Positions 56,305 through 64,000 of a DNA stretch of 64,000 bases are shown piece by piece. A model generated the notes under the pieces. It worked only from the letters and a program-made list of their open reading frames with translations. It was not told the origin of the DNA and did no database searches. Source of the DNA: Nocardiopsis dassonvillei_B (GTDB lineage Bacteria; Actinomycetota; Actinomycetes; Streptosporangiales; Streptosporangiaceae); contig NZ_OZ186815.1 in assembly GCF_964273065.1 (NCBI RefSeq), positions 3,596,001-3,660,000 on the forward strand, written 5' to 3'. Within the stretch, counting starts at the first letter, position 1; every line of letters begins with the position of its first letter. The position numbers and the translations under genes were made by a program.

Positions 56305-58209
56305 CTCCAGCGCGCGGTCGGGGTGCTGCCAGTCCTCCCCGATGAGCTGACCGATCCGCTCCAGGCGCTGCGCCACCGTGTTCACATGGATGTGCAGCGC
56401 CGTCCGGGCCTTCGACAGGTTGCCCCCGGCCGCGAAGTAGGCGCGCAGCGTCTCCACCAGCACGGTCCCCCGACGCTCGTCGTACTCCAGCAGCGGGCCC
56501 AGGGCGGACCGCACGAACCCCGGCACGTCCCGGTCCCGGCCCAGCAGCAGCCCCGAGAACCCCAGGTCCTCCGCGGTCGCCACACCGCCGACCCGGCCCA
56601 GTGCCCGCAGCGTCTGCACGCACCGCGCCGCCTCCGAGAACGCCGACCGGAACTGCTCCGGGCCGCCCGTCGGTCCGGCCAGCCCCACCGTCACCGGCAC
56701 TCCCCCGGCCGCCGGCCCCAGCTCCTCGGCCACCCGCCGCCCCGCCGGCCCGGGGTCGGTCCCCGGCAGCGCCAGCACCAGCCGGCCCGCCCGGCTCCCC
56801 GCCAGGCCGCCCGTGGTCTCCGCCACGTGCGTGGCCGCCGACCGCAGCCGCCCCGGGTCCGCCCCCGGCGCCTCCGCCACCACCAGCACGTGCGGGGCGT
56901 CCAGGTCGGCGTGCAGCAGTGCCGCCCGCTCCCGCAGCGACGCCGGATCGCGCGGCGGCGTCTCCAGCAGCTCGTTGAGCAGGTCTCCGCGCACCCGGTG
57001 CTCGGTCTCGCTCACCGAACGGCGGATCAGCAGCAGCAGCGCGGTCACCATCGCCGCCCGCTCCAGCACCCGCTGGTCGGTCTCGTCCAGCCGCACCCCG
57101 CGCAGCACCAGCGTCCCCAGCGGCTCGCTGCCCGCCGCCGCCGACGCCACCCAGGCGTCCCGGGCGCGCACCGCGCGGCCGCTCGCCAGCGCCGCCCGCA
57201 CCGCCTCCTCCACGGCCTCGTCCCGCTCCTGGGGGTGCGACCGCTCCGTCACCGACCCCTGCGGGGTCGCCGTCACCGTCACGTCCGTGGTCTCGTCCCG
57301 GACCGTCACCGACCCGCCCAGCACCCCGGCGATCGCCGCCGCGACCTCCCGCACCCCGCCGCCGCGCAGCACCAGGTCGGTGAGCCGGTCGTGGGCTGCC
57401 GCCGAACGCTCCACCGACGCCGTGTGCCGCTGCAAACGCTCGTTGACGGTGTGCAGCTCGTCCAGGGCCCGGCGGGTGTCGTCGATGAGGTTGGCGCTGT
57501 CGATCGCGATCGCCGCGTGCGCCGCCAGCGACGACAGCAGGGCCACCTCCGAGTGCGCGAACGGCCGCTCCCGGCGGTTCGCCGCGAACAGCACACCCAC
57601 GTCCCGGCCGTTCATCTTCAGCGGCACCCCCAGGATGGCCACCAGGCCCTCCTCGCGCACCGCGTGGTCGATGTTCTCCGCGTGCGCGAACCGCGGGTCG
57701 GCGAAGTAGTTCGCCGTCACGTACGGCATCGCCGTCTTGGCCACCAGCCCGCCCAGGCCCTTGCCCGGCCCCAGCCGCAGCTGCTGGAACGACGCCGACA
57801 CCGACCCCGAGGTCACCCGCATCACCGTCCCGCCCGCCTCCGGGTCGCTCAGCGTCAGGTAGGCGACGTCGGTGCCCAGGAGGTTGCGCGCCCTCTCCAC
57901 GATCGCCCGCAGCACCTGGTCCAGGCTGCGCATCCCCGCCAGGTCGTTGGCCGTCTCGAACAGCGCGCTCAGCTCCGACTCGCGGCGCCGCCGGTCCCGC
58001 ATCACCGACCGCACCCGCAGCGCGGTCAGCTTGGCCGCCTCCAGCGCCGCCACCACCTCCGGGTCGGCGCCCCGGGCCCGGGCCCGCAGCACCGGGCGCT
58101 CGTACTCGACCGCCGGGGCGTCGCGCAGCAGCAGGTCCAGGAAGAAGGCCTGGCCGGCGACGCCCGCGGGGTCGTCCTCGGAAGGGGTCGTGTTCAGCTC
58201 GCGCTCCAT
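56230..58209 (-). CDS. GAF/PucR-type transcriptional regulator
   Basis: This 659-residue regulator has a GAF domain (about 75-225; LDQVLRAIVERARNLLGTDV ... GLVAILGVPLKMNGRDVGVLF), a coiled-coil segment (about 235-265), a diverged central region, and a C-terminal PucR/CdaR helix-turn-helix (GNLSKARTALHIHVNTVAQRLERI, read in parts). Such proteins activate catabolic genes in response to small acids. Its start overlaps the end of the SDR gene by 16 nt, making one operon, and it ends inside the hydrolase gene of the importer operon, its likely target. Confidence 0.88.
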   Translation of the reverse strand: MERELNTTPSEDDPAGVAGQAFFLDLLLRDAPAVEYERPVLRARARGADPEVVAALEAAKLTALRVRSVMRDRRRRESELSALFETANDLAGMRSLDQVLRAIVERARNLLGTDVAYLTLSDPEAGGTVMRVTSGSVSASFQQLRLGPGKGLGGLVAKTAMPYVTANYFADPRFAHAENIDHAVREEGLVAILGVPLKMNGRDVGVLFAANRRERPFAHSEVALLSSLAAHAAIAIDSANLIDDTRRALDELHTVNERLQRHTASVERSAAAHDRLTDLVLRGGGVREVAAAIAGVLGGSVTVRDETTDVTVTATPQGSVTERSHPQERDEAVEEAVRAALASGRAVRARDAWVASAAAGSEPLGTLVLRGVRLDETDQRVLERAAMVTALLLLIRRSVSETEHRVRGDLLNELLETPPRDPASLRERAALLHADLDAPHVLVVAEAPGADPGRLRSAATHVAETTGGLAGSRAGRLVLALPGTDPGPAGRRVAEELGPAAGGVPVTVGLAGPTGGPEQFRSAFSEAARCVQTLRALGRVGGVATAEDLGFSGLLLGRDRDVPGFVRSALGPLLEYDERRGTVLVETLRAYFAAGGNLSKARTALHIHVNTVAQRLERIGQLIGEDWQHPDRALELQLALHLHGLLDKGVDLLGEQSGG

Positions 58210-59021
58210 GCTCCGTCCACCGGCAGCGACGCCCCGTTGACGTACGACGCGTCGTCACCGCACAGGTAGGCGACCAGCTCGGCCACCTCCTCCGGTTCGA
58301 TCAACCGCTTCAGCGGGGTCCGCGCCAGCAGCACCTCCGACACCACCCGCTCCTCGGGGATGCCGTGCGCCGCGGCCTGGTCCGCGATCTGCTTCTCCAC
58401 CAGCGCCGTGCGCACATAGCCCGGGTTCACACAGTTGGAGGTCACCCCGTGTGCGGCGCCCTCCAGCGCCACCACCTTCGAGAACCCCTCCAGGCCGTGC
58501 TTGGCCGTCACGTACGCCGACTTGTAGGCCGAGGCGCGCAGGCCGTGCACGGAGGAGATGTTGACGATCCTCCCCCAGCCCCGCGCGTACATGTGCGGCA
58601 GGGCGCCGCGCACCACCCGGAACGGCGACTCGACCATGAGACGAAGGATGAACGAGAACCGCTCCGGAGGGAAGTCCTGCACCGGCGCGACCGTCTGCAC
58701 ACCCGCGTTGTTCACGACGATGTCCGCGCCCCGGGCCGCCTCCTCCGCGGCGTCCAGGTCGGTCAGGTCCAGCACGACCGGCTCGCCCACGCCCCGGTCG
58801 GCGAGGTCGGCCAGGGCTTCGGAGTCCACGTCGACCAGGCGTACGGTGGCGCCCGCGTCGGCCAGCCGCAGGGCGCAGGCCCGTCCGATGCCGCCGGCGG
58901 CGCCGGAGACGAAGGCGGTCCTGCCGGTCAGGTCGACCCGGGCGGTGTGCTCCGCGGGGCGGGGGGAGGGGGGACCCGGCGCGCGCCGCGCCGTGCCCGC
59001 CGGGAACTCGTGCGTCGTCAT
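58194..59021 (-). CDS. 3-hydroxybutyrate dehydrogenase-like SDR
   Basis: This 275-residue classical short-chain dehydrogenase has NAD motif VSGAAGGIGRACAL, Asp in LVDVD (NAD preference), NNAG, Ser in NISSVHG, and active-site Y-x3-K (SAYVTAKHGLEGFSK). The region after the active site (NCVNPGYVRTALVEKQI, then about 20 residues to LLARTPLKRLIEPEEVAEL) matches bacterial 3-hydroxybutyrate dehydrogenases, which make acetoacetate. The first 27 residues are an unusual Pro-rich extension. It is operonic with the PucR regulator and divergent from the PHB-depolymerase-like gene. Confidence 0.85.
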   Translation of the reverse strand: MTTHEFPAGTARRAPGPPSPRPAEHTARVDLTGRTAFVSGAAGGIGRACALRLADAGATVRLVDVDSEALADLADRGVGEPVVLDLTDLDAAEEAARGADIVVNNAGVQTVAPVQDFPPERFSFILRLMVESPFRVVRGALPHMYARGWGRIVNISSVHGLRASAYKSAYVTAKHGLEGFSKVVALEGAAHGVTSNCVNPGYVRTALVEKQIADQAAAHGIPEERVVSEVLLARTPLKRLIEPEEVAELVAYLCGDDASYVNGASLPVDGAWSAS

Positions 59022-59084
59022 GGCAGCAACGTAGGCCCGCCCGCCCGACCGGGGGATAGGAACCGGATACACACCACCGGGCCC

Positions 59085-59108
59085 GGACATGTGGACATCG
59101 GCCATGCC
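59085..59108. repeat. 8-bp-phased GGACATGT array (locus 11)
   Basis: GGACATGT, GGACATCG and GCCATGCC follow in exact octamers (59085, 59093, 59101), the same units as upstream of the palindrome at 19222-19245. Here the block lies in a divergent promoter region. Confidence 0.4.
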
Positions 59109-59257
59109 CCGGAGGACCCCTGTGGGGTTCGCACTGGACAGGGGTGTGTGATCGGGGCCTCCGCTACATGTCGCGCACGTCACATCGGGGTTAGTGTCCC
59201 GGCAACGGTTCGGCCGAACCCCCCGCTCACGCCGTATCCCCCTGGAGGCAACCCCCC

Positions 59258-60496
59258 ATGGACTCCACCGCCCGCCGGGCGGGGGCGCCCCTCGCCCTCG
59301 CCCTGGCCACCGTCCTCGTCACGGCCGCCGCGCTCCTGGCCGCCCTGGCGCCCCGCGCCCACGCCGCCGCCCTCGCCCCCGTCACCTCGTTCGGCACCAA
59401 CCCCGGGAACCTGGCCCTGTACACCTACGTGCCCGACGGACTGCCCGCGCAGGCGCCCCTGGTGGTGCTCTTCCACGGCTGCGCCCAGGACGCCGCCGCC
59501 TACCACCGGCACTCCGGCTGGGCGCAGGCCGCCGACGCGGGCGGGTTCGCACTCGCCTACGCCGAGCAGAGGACCGCCAACAACCCCAGCCGCTGCTTCA
59601 ACTGGTTCGAGCCCGCCGACGTGGCCCGCGACTCGGGGGAGGCCCGCTCGGTCCGGTCCATGGTGGAGCACACGGTGTCCGCCCACGGCCTGGACGCCGG
59701 CCGCGTGTACGCCTCCGGGCTGTCCGCCGGCGGCGCCATGGTGGGCGAGGTGCTGTCGGCCTACCCCGACATCTTCGCGGGGGGCGCCATCGTCGCCGGG
59801 ATCCCCGCCGGCTGCGCCACGGGCATGGTGGACGCCTTCACCTGCATGAACCCCGGCAGGACCCTGACCCCGCAGCAGTGGGGGGACCGGGTCCGCGCCA
59901 AGAACCCCGGATGGACCGGGCCCTGGCCGCGCGTGGCCGTCTGGCACGGTACCTCCGACACCACCGTCGCCCCCGCCAACGGCACCGCGAGCGTGCGGCA
60001 GTGGACGAACGCGCACGGGATCCCCGCCACCCCCACCGCCACCGAGTCCCTGCCGGGGTCCACCACCGCCTCCTACTACGGGGGCTCCGACGCCGCCTCG
60101 GCGCGGGTCGCGCACTACACGGTCTCCGGCCTGGGCCACGGCACCCCCGTCGACCCCGCCGCCGGCTGCGGCACGGCGGGGGCGTACTTCCTCGCCTCGG
60201 TCTGCTCCACCGGTCACACCGTCGGGTTCTGGGGGCTGGGCGGGGACCCCGGCCCGCAGCCCACCGAACAGCCCACCGAGGGCCCGACGGAGGGGCCGGG
60301 CGAGGGCCCCGACCCCGGTGAGTGCGTGCGCTCCACCAACTACGCCCACGTCCAGGCGGGCCGCGCCGTCCACCGCTCCGGGCAGACCTACGCCGTCGGT
60401 TCCGGCGACCCGCTCGGCCTGTGGAACGTCTTCGTGACGACCTCGCTCACCGAGACCTCGCCCGGGTACTGGGAGAACACCCCCGGCGCCTGCTAG
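59258..60496 (+). CDS. Secreted PHB depolymerase-like esterase
   Basis: This 412-residue secreted hydrolase has signal peptide 1-36 (PRAHA), an oxyanion motif VVLFHGCAQDAAAYH, and lipase box GLSAGG with Ser156 (YASGLSAGGAMVGEVLSAYPD in parts), as in extracellular polyhydroxybutyrate depolymerases. A Pro/Thr/Glu linker (about 325-352) leads to a 55-residue C-terminal domain bounded by Cys (CVRSTNYAHVQAGRA ... PGAC) that probably binds polymer. It releases soluble 3-hydroxybutyrate oligomers. It is divergent from the SDR gene. Confidence 0.88.
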   Translation: MDSTARRAGAPLALALATVLVTAAALLAALAPRAHAAALAPVTSFGTNPGNLALYTYVPDGLPAQAPLVVLFHGCAQDAAAYHRHSGWAQAADAGGFALAYAEQRTANNPSRCFNWFEPADVARDSGEARSVRSMVEHTVSAHGLDAGRVYASGLSAGGAMVGEVLSAYPDIFAGGAIVAGIPAGCATGMVDAFTCMNPGRTLTPQQWGDRVRAKNPGWTGPWPRVAVWHGTSDTTVAPANGTASVRQWTNAHGIPATPTATESLPGSTTASYYGGSDAASARVAHYTVSGLGHGTPVDPAAGCGTAGAYFLASVCSTGHTVGFWGLGGDPGPQPTEQPTEGPTEGPGEGPDPGECVRSTNYAHVQAGRAVHRSGQTYAVGSGDPLGLWNVFVTTSLTETSPGYWENTPGAC

Positions 60497-60544
60497 CGCC
60501 CGTTCCGGTGCCGCAGCCCTGCGGGCGGGCACCCGCGGACCGCG

Positions 60545-60570
60545 CCCCGGCGGCCCAGGAGCCGCCGGGG
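60545..60570 (+). terminator. Terminator 1 after the depolymerase gene
   Basis: A perfect 10-bp stem (60545-60554 with 60561-60570) lies 49 bp after the stop. Confidence 0.65.
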
Positions 60571-60688
60571 GCCGGGCACGGGACCTCCCGGGTCCCCCCG
60601 GGGAACGAGAGCGGGCGGGCCGGGGAGGAGATCCCCGACCCGCCCGCCGCCTCCGGGCCGGGCACGACCCCCGCGGCGCCCGGACCGC

Positions 60689-60725
60689 CCGTCACCGCAC
60701 CCGTCCCCGACGGGTGCGGTGACGG
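60689..60725. terminator. Terminator 2, bidirectional
   Basis: A perfect 17-bp stem (60689-60705 with 60709-60725) with a 3-nt loop lies 14 bp beyond the convergent OhrR-like stop. Confidence 0.8.
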
Positions 60726-60738
60726 AGACGAACCCCTC

Positions 60739-61215
60739 TCACGTCTGTTCGCCCAGCACGTTCGCGGTCAGCCGCCGCAACGCCAGACGGGTGGCCTCGA
60801 ACTCCTCCTCCGGAAGGCCGATGGCCGCGCCGACCGCCTCCGGGATCCCCTCGGCCAGCTCCCGCATCGCCGCCCCCGACTCGGTGAGCGTGATCAGCAC
60901 GGAGCGCTCGTCCTGCGGGTCCCGGTCGCGGTTCAGCAGCTCGCGCGCCTCCAGCCGCTTCAGCAGCGGGGTGAGCGTGCCGTAGTCCAGCTGGAGCGCG
61001 GAGCACACGTCCTTGACCGGGCACTCCCCCCGCTCCCACAGCAGCATCATCACGAGATACTGCGGATAGGTGAGGTGCAGGGGTTCCAGGAGCGGCCGGT
61101 ACAGGTTGGTGACCGCACGGGACGCCGCGTAGAGGGCGAAGCACATCTGCTCGTCCACGGCGGGGAGTGCGAAATCGCCCGTGGGGGCTGGAGGTCGGTC
61201 GGGCATCGGCAACAT
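60739..61215 (-). CDS. OhrR-like MarR family regulator
   Basis: This 158-residue MarR protein of the OhrR/organic-hydroperoxide type has the peroxide-sensing Cys25 in EQMCFALYAASRAV, the conserved YPQYLVMMLLWERGECPVKDV and winged helix LDYGTLTPLLKRLEARELL (quoted in parts). Oxidation of the Cys releases DNA. ATG 61215 has GGGGTT 8 nt upstream. The usual ohr target gene is not adjacent. Its neighbour upstream is an acyl-CoA synthetase. Confidence 0.9.
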   Translation of the reverse strand: MLPMPDRPPAPTGDFALPAVDEQMCFALYAASRAVTNLYRPLLEPLHLTYPQYLVMMLLWERGECPVKDVCSALQLDYGTLTPLLKRLEARELLNRDRDPQDERSVLITLTESGAAMRELAEGIPEAVGAAIGLPEEEFEATRLALRRLTANVLGEQT

Positions 61216-61330
61216 GGTAGTAACCCCGCACCCGATGTCAAAGCACGCAATTGTCTTGCACGCAAGGAAGAAGGGGACCCGATCCCCCGGGGGTTCGGAT
61301 ACCCCTGACCGGGGTGTCCGGACGCCGGCC

Positions 61331-61360
61331 GGGGCGCCGCCCGGGAGGGGACGGCGCCCC
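61331..61360 (-). terminator. Terminator of the acyl-CoA synthetase gene
   Basis: GGGGCGCCG (61331-61339) pairs with CGGCGCCCC (61352-61360) over a 12-nt loop, 8 bp beyond the stop. Confidence 0.65.
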
Positions 61361-61368
61361 GCCCCCGG

Positions 61369-62991
61369 TCACCCGCGCGGAGCGTCGAACGGGAGCATGC
61401 GCTTGACCACCTTCCCGGCCGGGTTGCGCGGCAGCTCCTCCAGGAACACCACGTCCCGCGGCACCGAGAACCGGCCCAGCACCTGCCGTACCCGCATCCG
61501 GATCTCGTTCGGGTCCAGCACCACGCCCTCGTGCGGCACCACGAACGCCGCGAAGCGCTGGCCGAACTCCTCGTCGGGCACCCCCGCCACCACGACCTCG
61601 CGCACCCCCGGCATGGCGACCACCGCCTCCTCCACCGGTCGGGGGAACACGTTCTCCCCGCCGGACACGATCATGTCGTCGTCCCGGCCCGCCACGTGCA
61701 GAAGCCCGTCCGCGTCGACGTGCCCCCGGTCGCCCGTCTCCATGAGCCCGCCGACGACCCGCTTGTTCCGGCCGTTGGTGTACCCGTCGAACAGCATCGC
61801 GTTGCCGACGAAGATCGACCCCTCGCGCCCGGGCGGCAGCTCCGCCCCGTCGGCGTCCACCACCGCCACCCGCGTCCCCAGCGGCGGGCGCCCCGCGGTC
61901 GACGGGGACCTGCGCATGTCCTCGGGGGTCGCGATCGTCGCCCACGACACCTCCGTGGACCCGTACAGGTTGTAGAGCACGTCCCCGAACGCGTCCATGA
62001 AGCCGGTGATCAGCGCGGGGCTCATCGCCGAGCCGCTGCACGCCACGATCCGCAGCGACGACGTGTCATAGGCGTCGCGCGTGGACCTGGGCAGGTCCAT
62101 GATCCGCCGCAGCATCACCGGCGCCGCCACCAGCGCCGTGCACCGCTGCTCCTGGACCGTCCGCAGCACGTCCTCCGGCTCGAAGAGCCGACGCATCACC
62201 AGGGTCGCCCGCATCGTCATGCCCAGCTGCACCCCCGCCAGGCCCCAGGTGTGGAACGCCGGGGACGACACCAGGATCCGGTCCGACGAGTGCAGCGGGA
62301 TCCGCGACAGGATCGACGCGGCGTCCTGCGGTCCCTTCGGCGTGGGCCGGCGCGCGCCCTTGGGGGTCCCCGTCGTCCCCGAGGTCAGCACGATCAGCCG
62401 CCCGGGCCGTTCCGGCGGCTCCGGCTCCTCCCCCTCCGGTTCGGTGCCCTCCCACGCCAGGTCGGAGACTCGGGGGTCCTCGGTCCACGCCCTCAGCCGG
62501 GGGACATCCGCCGGGACGTCCGCGCACAGCTCCGCGAACTCCTCGTCGACCACCAGCGCGGTGACCCCGTTCGCCGCCACCACGTCCGCCGTCCGCGGGG
62601 CCGACAGGCCGGTGTTGAGCAGCACCGTGTCCGCGCCCAGGCGGCCGCAGGCGATCATGGCCTGTACGAACCCGCTGTGGTTGCGGCACAGCAGGCCCAC
62701 CCTGCCCTGCGGGCCCACCCCCGCGGCGCGCAGCGTCCGGGCCAGCGCCCGCCCGCGCAGGTTCATCTCCGCGTAGGTGCTCGCCCCCCGCTCGTCGATG
62801 ACCGCGATGTGCCCGGGAGCCCGCTCCTGGGCGGCCGCGTACCCGCCCGCGATCGTCGCTCCCCAGGTCTTCAGGGCGCGCAGCTGCCGGACGATCCTGT
62901 CGGGGCGGCCCGGTGAGATGACGCCGGCGCGCACCAGGACCCGGGCCACCGCCAGGGAGTGTCGGACACGGGACGGACCATCGGTAGCCAT
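61369..62991 (-). CDS. Acyl-CoA synthetase (AMP-forming, ANL superfamily)
   Basis: This 540-residue enzyme has a P-loop-like motif VLTSGTTGTPKGARR, acyl pocket AFHTWGLAG, YGSTEVSWATIATPED, METGDRG, hinge GRDDDMIVSGGENVFP and catalytic Lys in PRNPAGKVVKR. It activates fatty or other carboxylic acids as AMP esters, then CoA thioesters. ATG 62991 has GGAG 5 nt upstream. The N-terminal 60 residues (SLAVARVLVRAGVISPGRPD) resemble fatty-acyl-CoA synthetases of the FadD12/FadD2 sort. It is monocistronic. Confidence 0.92.
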   Translation of the reverse strand: MATDGPSRVRHSLAVARVLVRAGVISPGRPDRIVRQLRALKTWGATIAGGYAAAQERAPGHIAVIDERGASTYAEMNLRGRALARTLRAAGVGPQGRVGLLCRNHSGFVQAMIACGRLGADTVLLNTGLSAPRTADVVAANGVTALVVDEEFAELCADVPADVPRLRAWTEDPRVSDLAWEGTEPEGEEPEPPERPGRLIVLTSGTTGTPKGARRPTPKGPQDAASILSRIPLHSSDRILVSSPAFHTWGLAGVQLGMTMRATLVMRRLFEPEDVLRTVQEQRCTALVAAPVMLRRIMDLPRSTRDAYDTSSLRIVACSGSAMSPALITGFMDAFGDVLYNLYGSTEVSWATIATPEDMRRSPSTAGRPPLGTRVAVVDADGAELPPGREGSIFVGNAMLFDGYTNGRNKRVVGGLMETGDRGHVDADGLLHVAGRDDDMIVSGGENVFPRPVEEAVVAMPGVREVVVAGVPDEEFGQRFAAFVVPHEGVVLDPNEIRMRVRQVLGRFSVPRDVVFLEELPRNPAGKVVKRMLPFDAPRG

Positions 62992-63157
62992 GCTGTCTCC
63001 GGGGAGTACGGGGACGGGCGAAGCCTTCCGCGCCTCACCGGGCGGCCTTCGCCGCGTGACCACCCGGAAGTTACTGAGACGGTAGGCGACGGGACGACGT
63101 CGTTTCTCCGAACGCGGGTGAGCGGTGGCCCGCCGGACATTGTCACTTCGGCGCGAA

Positions 63158-63213
63158 GTCGACCGGTCGACACGGCGACCCGCCTCCCTGTCGACCCGGC
63201 TCCATGTCGACAT
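63158..63213. repeat. 8-bp-phased GTCGAC array (locus 12)
   Basis: GTCGAC lies at 63158, 63166, 63190 and 63206, all multiples of 8 apart, with GGCGACCC at the 63174 position. CCATGTCGACATGG (63202-63215) is a perfect palindrome. The array merges into the terminator at 63214-63243. Confidence 0.75.
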
Positions 63214-63243
63214 GGCGGCACGGGTCCCGGGACCCGTGCCGCC
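63214..63243 (-). terminator. Terminator of the sigma/anti-sigma operon
   Basis: A perfect 15+15-bp palindrome lies 2 bp beyond the anti-sigma stop and continues the 8-bp phase of locus 12. Confidence 0.8.
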
Positions 63244-63244
63244 G

Positions 63245-63961
63245 TCACATGTCGATGGCCATCTCCTTGCCGCTGGGTTCCGCCATGTCGCCCTCCGGCT
63301 CCAGGGACACCCACAGCTCGTCCGGAGAACCCATGCCGCCCGCGAAGCCCGCGTAGCGGTCCCCGCCCGAGGGCTCCATGATCCCCGCGGGCCGCACCTC
63401 CCCGCCGTCCACCCACCACATGCGGTACGCCATACCCTCCGGAGCCTCCGGCAGGCCCTCCACCACCAGCACCGCCGCATCGCGGTCGTAGGACGCGAAG
63501 ACGGTCGCCCGCGCCTCCCCCAGCGGAGCCGACACCATGTTCGTGTCCGCCGCGGCCAGCAGCGCCTCCATCTCCGCCGTCCGCGCCTCCTGCGCGGCCA
63601 GCCGCTCGTTGACGGACACCAGGGTCCCCGCCAGCAGGACCGAGAACAGCGCGAGCGCGGCGGCCAGGCCCCACGGAGCCCACCGGGCCAGGGCCCGGAA
63701 CCGTGCCGCGCCCCTCCCGGCCCGGCGCGGCGGCTCCTGCCGGGTCCGGCCCGCCTCGGCCAGCAGCGACTCCCACACCTCCTCCCGCGGCTCGACCGCC
63801 TCGGCCCGGGCCAGCCGGGCGGTGGTCTCGCGGAACTCCACGAGGTCGCGGCGGCAGTCCTCGCACTCGGCCAGGTGCCGCTCCGCCCTGCGGACCTCCT
63901 CCGGCTCCAGGGCGTCGACGGCGTAGCCCGCCGTCAGCCCGTGCTCCCCGGCCCGCCTCAC
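63245..63961 (-). CDS. Anti-sigma factor (RskA/zinc-finger type)
   Basis: This 238-residue membrane protein has an N-terminal zinc-anti-sigma motif His29-x3-Cys33-x2-Cys36 (ERHLAECEDC), a cytoplasmic helix region, one TM (about 92-113), and an extracytoplasmic RskA-like domain (VEGLPEAPEGMAYRMWWVDG ... ELWVSLEPEGD). It sequesters its cognate ECF sigma factor until proteolysis. The GTG start overlaps the upstream sigma stop (GTGA), so they are coupled. Confidence 0.92.
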   Translation of the reverse strand: MRRAGEHGLTAGYAVDALEPEEVRRAERHLAECEDCRRDLVEFRETTARLARAEAVEPREEVWESLLAEAGRTRQEPPRRAGRGAARFRALARWAPWGLAAALALFSVLLAGTLVSVNERLAAQEARTAEMEALLAAADTNMVSAPLGEARATVFASYDRDAAVLVVEGLPEAPEGMAYRMWWVDGGEVRPAGIMEPSGGDRYAGFAGGMGSPDELWVSLEPEGDMAEPSGKEMAIDM

Positions 63962-64000
63962 ACCGTCACCCCCAGGCAGTCCCTCAGCTTGATCAGTCCG
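63958..64000 (-). CDS. C-terminus of an ECF sigma factor (partial, SigK-like)
   Basis: The last 14 codons before the window edge read GLIKLRDCLGVTV and stop, which matches the end of region 4 of SigK/SigL-type sigma factors (GL-x-LR-x-CLGV). The TGA overlaps the anti-sigma GTG. Confidence 0.8.
   Translation of the reverse strand, partial: GLIKLRDCLGVTV

Overview
The window reads as chromosomal DNA of a very high-GC actinomycete. Codon third positions are almost all G or C, GTG starts are common, genes sit tightly in short operons, and promoters and operators are the only AT-rich patches. The opening block (a stop codon and strong terminator, a DUF3566 membrane protein, then tRNA-Ile-GAT) is the arrangement found just downstream of gyrA near actinobacterial oriC. 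A perfect ParB-binding parS site at 33893-33908 supports an origin-proximal position. The gene set would suit Nocardiopsaceae, but that family-level assignment is an inference.

Layout. 1-1050: DUF3566 protein and tRNA-Ile. 1386-2646: an unusual minus-strand peptide locus with two paralogous six-cysteine peptides, a 56-residue ORF and an S26 signal peptidase, preceded by three 11-bp-phased promoter repeats. 2715-3946: TetR and an AhpD-like target with twin operators. 4088-14822: membrane protein, HD hydrolase, M3 peptidase, a two-component system divergent from an L,D-transpeptidase, a secreted peptide and a UvrA-like ABC protein. 15141-19199: serine hydrolase and a NarL-type two-component system. 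19304-27720: FMN reductase and several one-component regulators with likely targets (MmyB-like, MerR, IS30-HTH/MarR hybrid, MarR), an FBP-domain protein and a frameshifted gene. 27748-35707: leaderless small ORF, MHS transporter, DUF1349 protein, lipase, LAL regulator carrying parS, YezG-like protein. 35860-41791: phosphoribosyltransferase, 2-oxoacid dehydrogenase E1alpha-E1beta-E2 operon, MerR/MFS pair. 41854-50376: PaaZ, ECF sigma factor with partner, YbaK protein, ADP-ribosylglycohydrolase, a degenerate PASTA kinase carrying a chitin-binding module, NmrA protein. 50635-60496: a LIV-type ABC importer and hydrolase operon facing a PucR regulator, a 3-hydroxybutyrate-dehydrogenase-like SDR and a secreted PHB-depolymerase-like esterase, which together look like a polyhydroxybutyrate scavenging locus. 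60739-64000: OhrR-like regulator, acyl-CoA synthetase, anti-sigma factor and the end of its sigma factor.

Three patterns are not explained by ordinary annotation. First, at least a dozen intergenic sites carry tandem DNA with an exact 8-bp (often 16-bp) phase built on GTCGAC, often at gene ends and in some cases forming perfect terminator palindromes. Second, two loci 21 kb apart share pairs of the same 17-bp palindrome at the same 28-bp offset, which suggests one MarR regulon. Third, the cysteine-rich peptide and signal-peptidase cassette at 1.4-2.6 kb looks like an undescribed secreted-peptide system.
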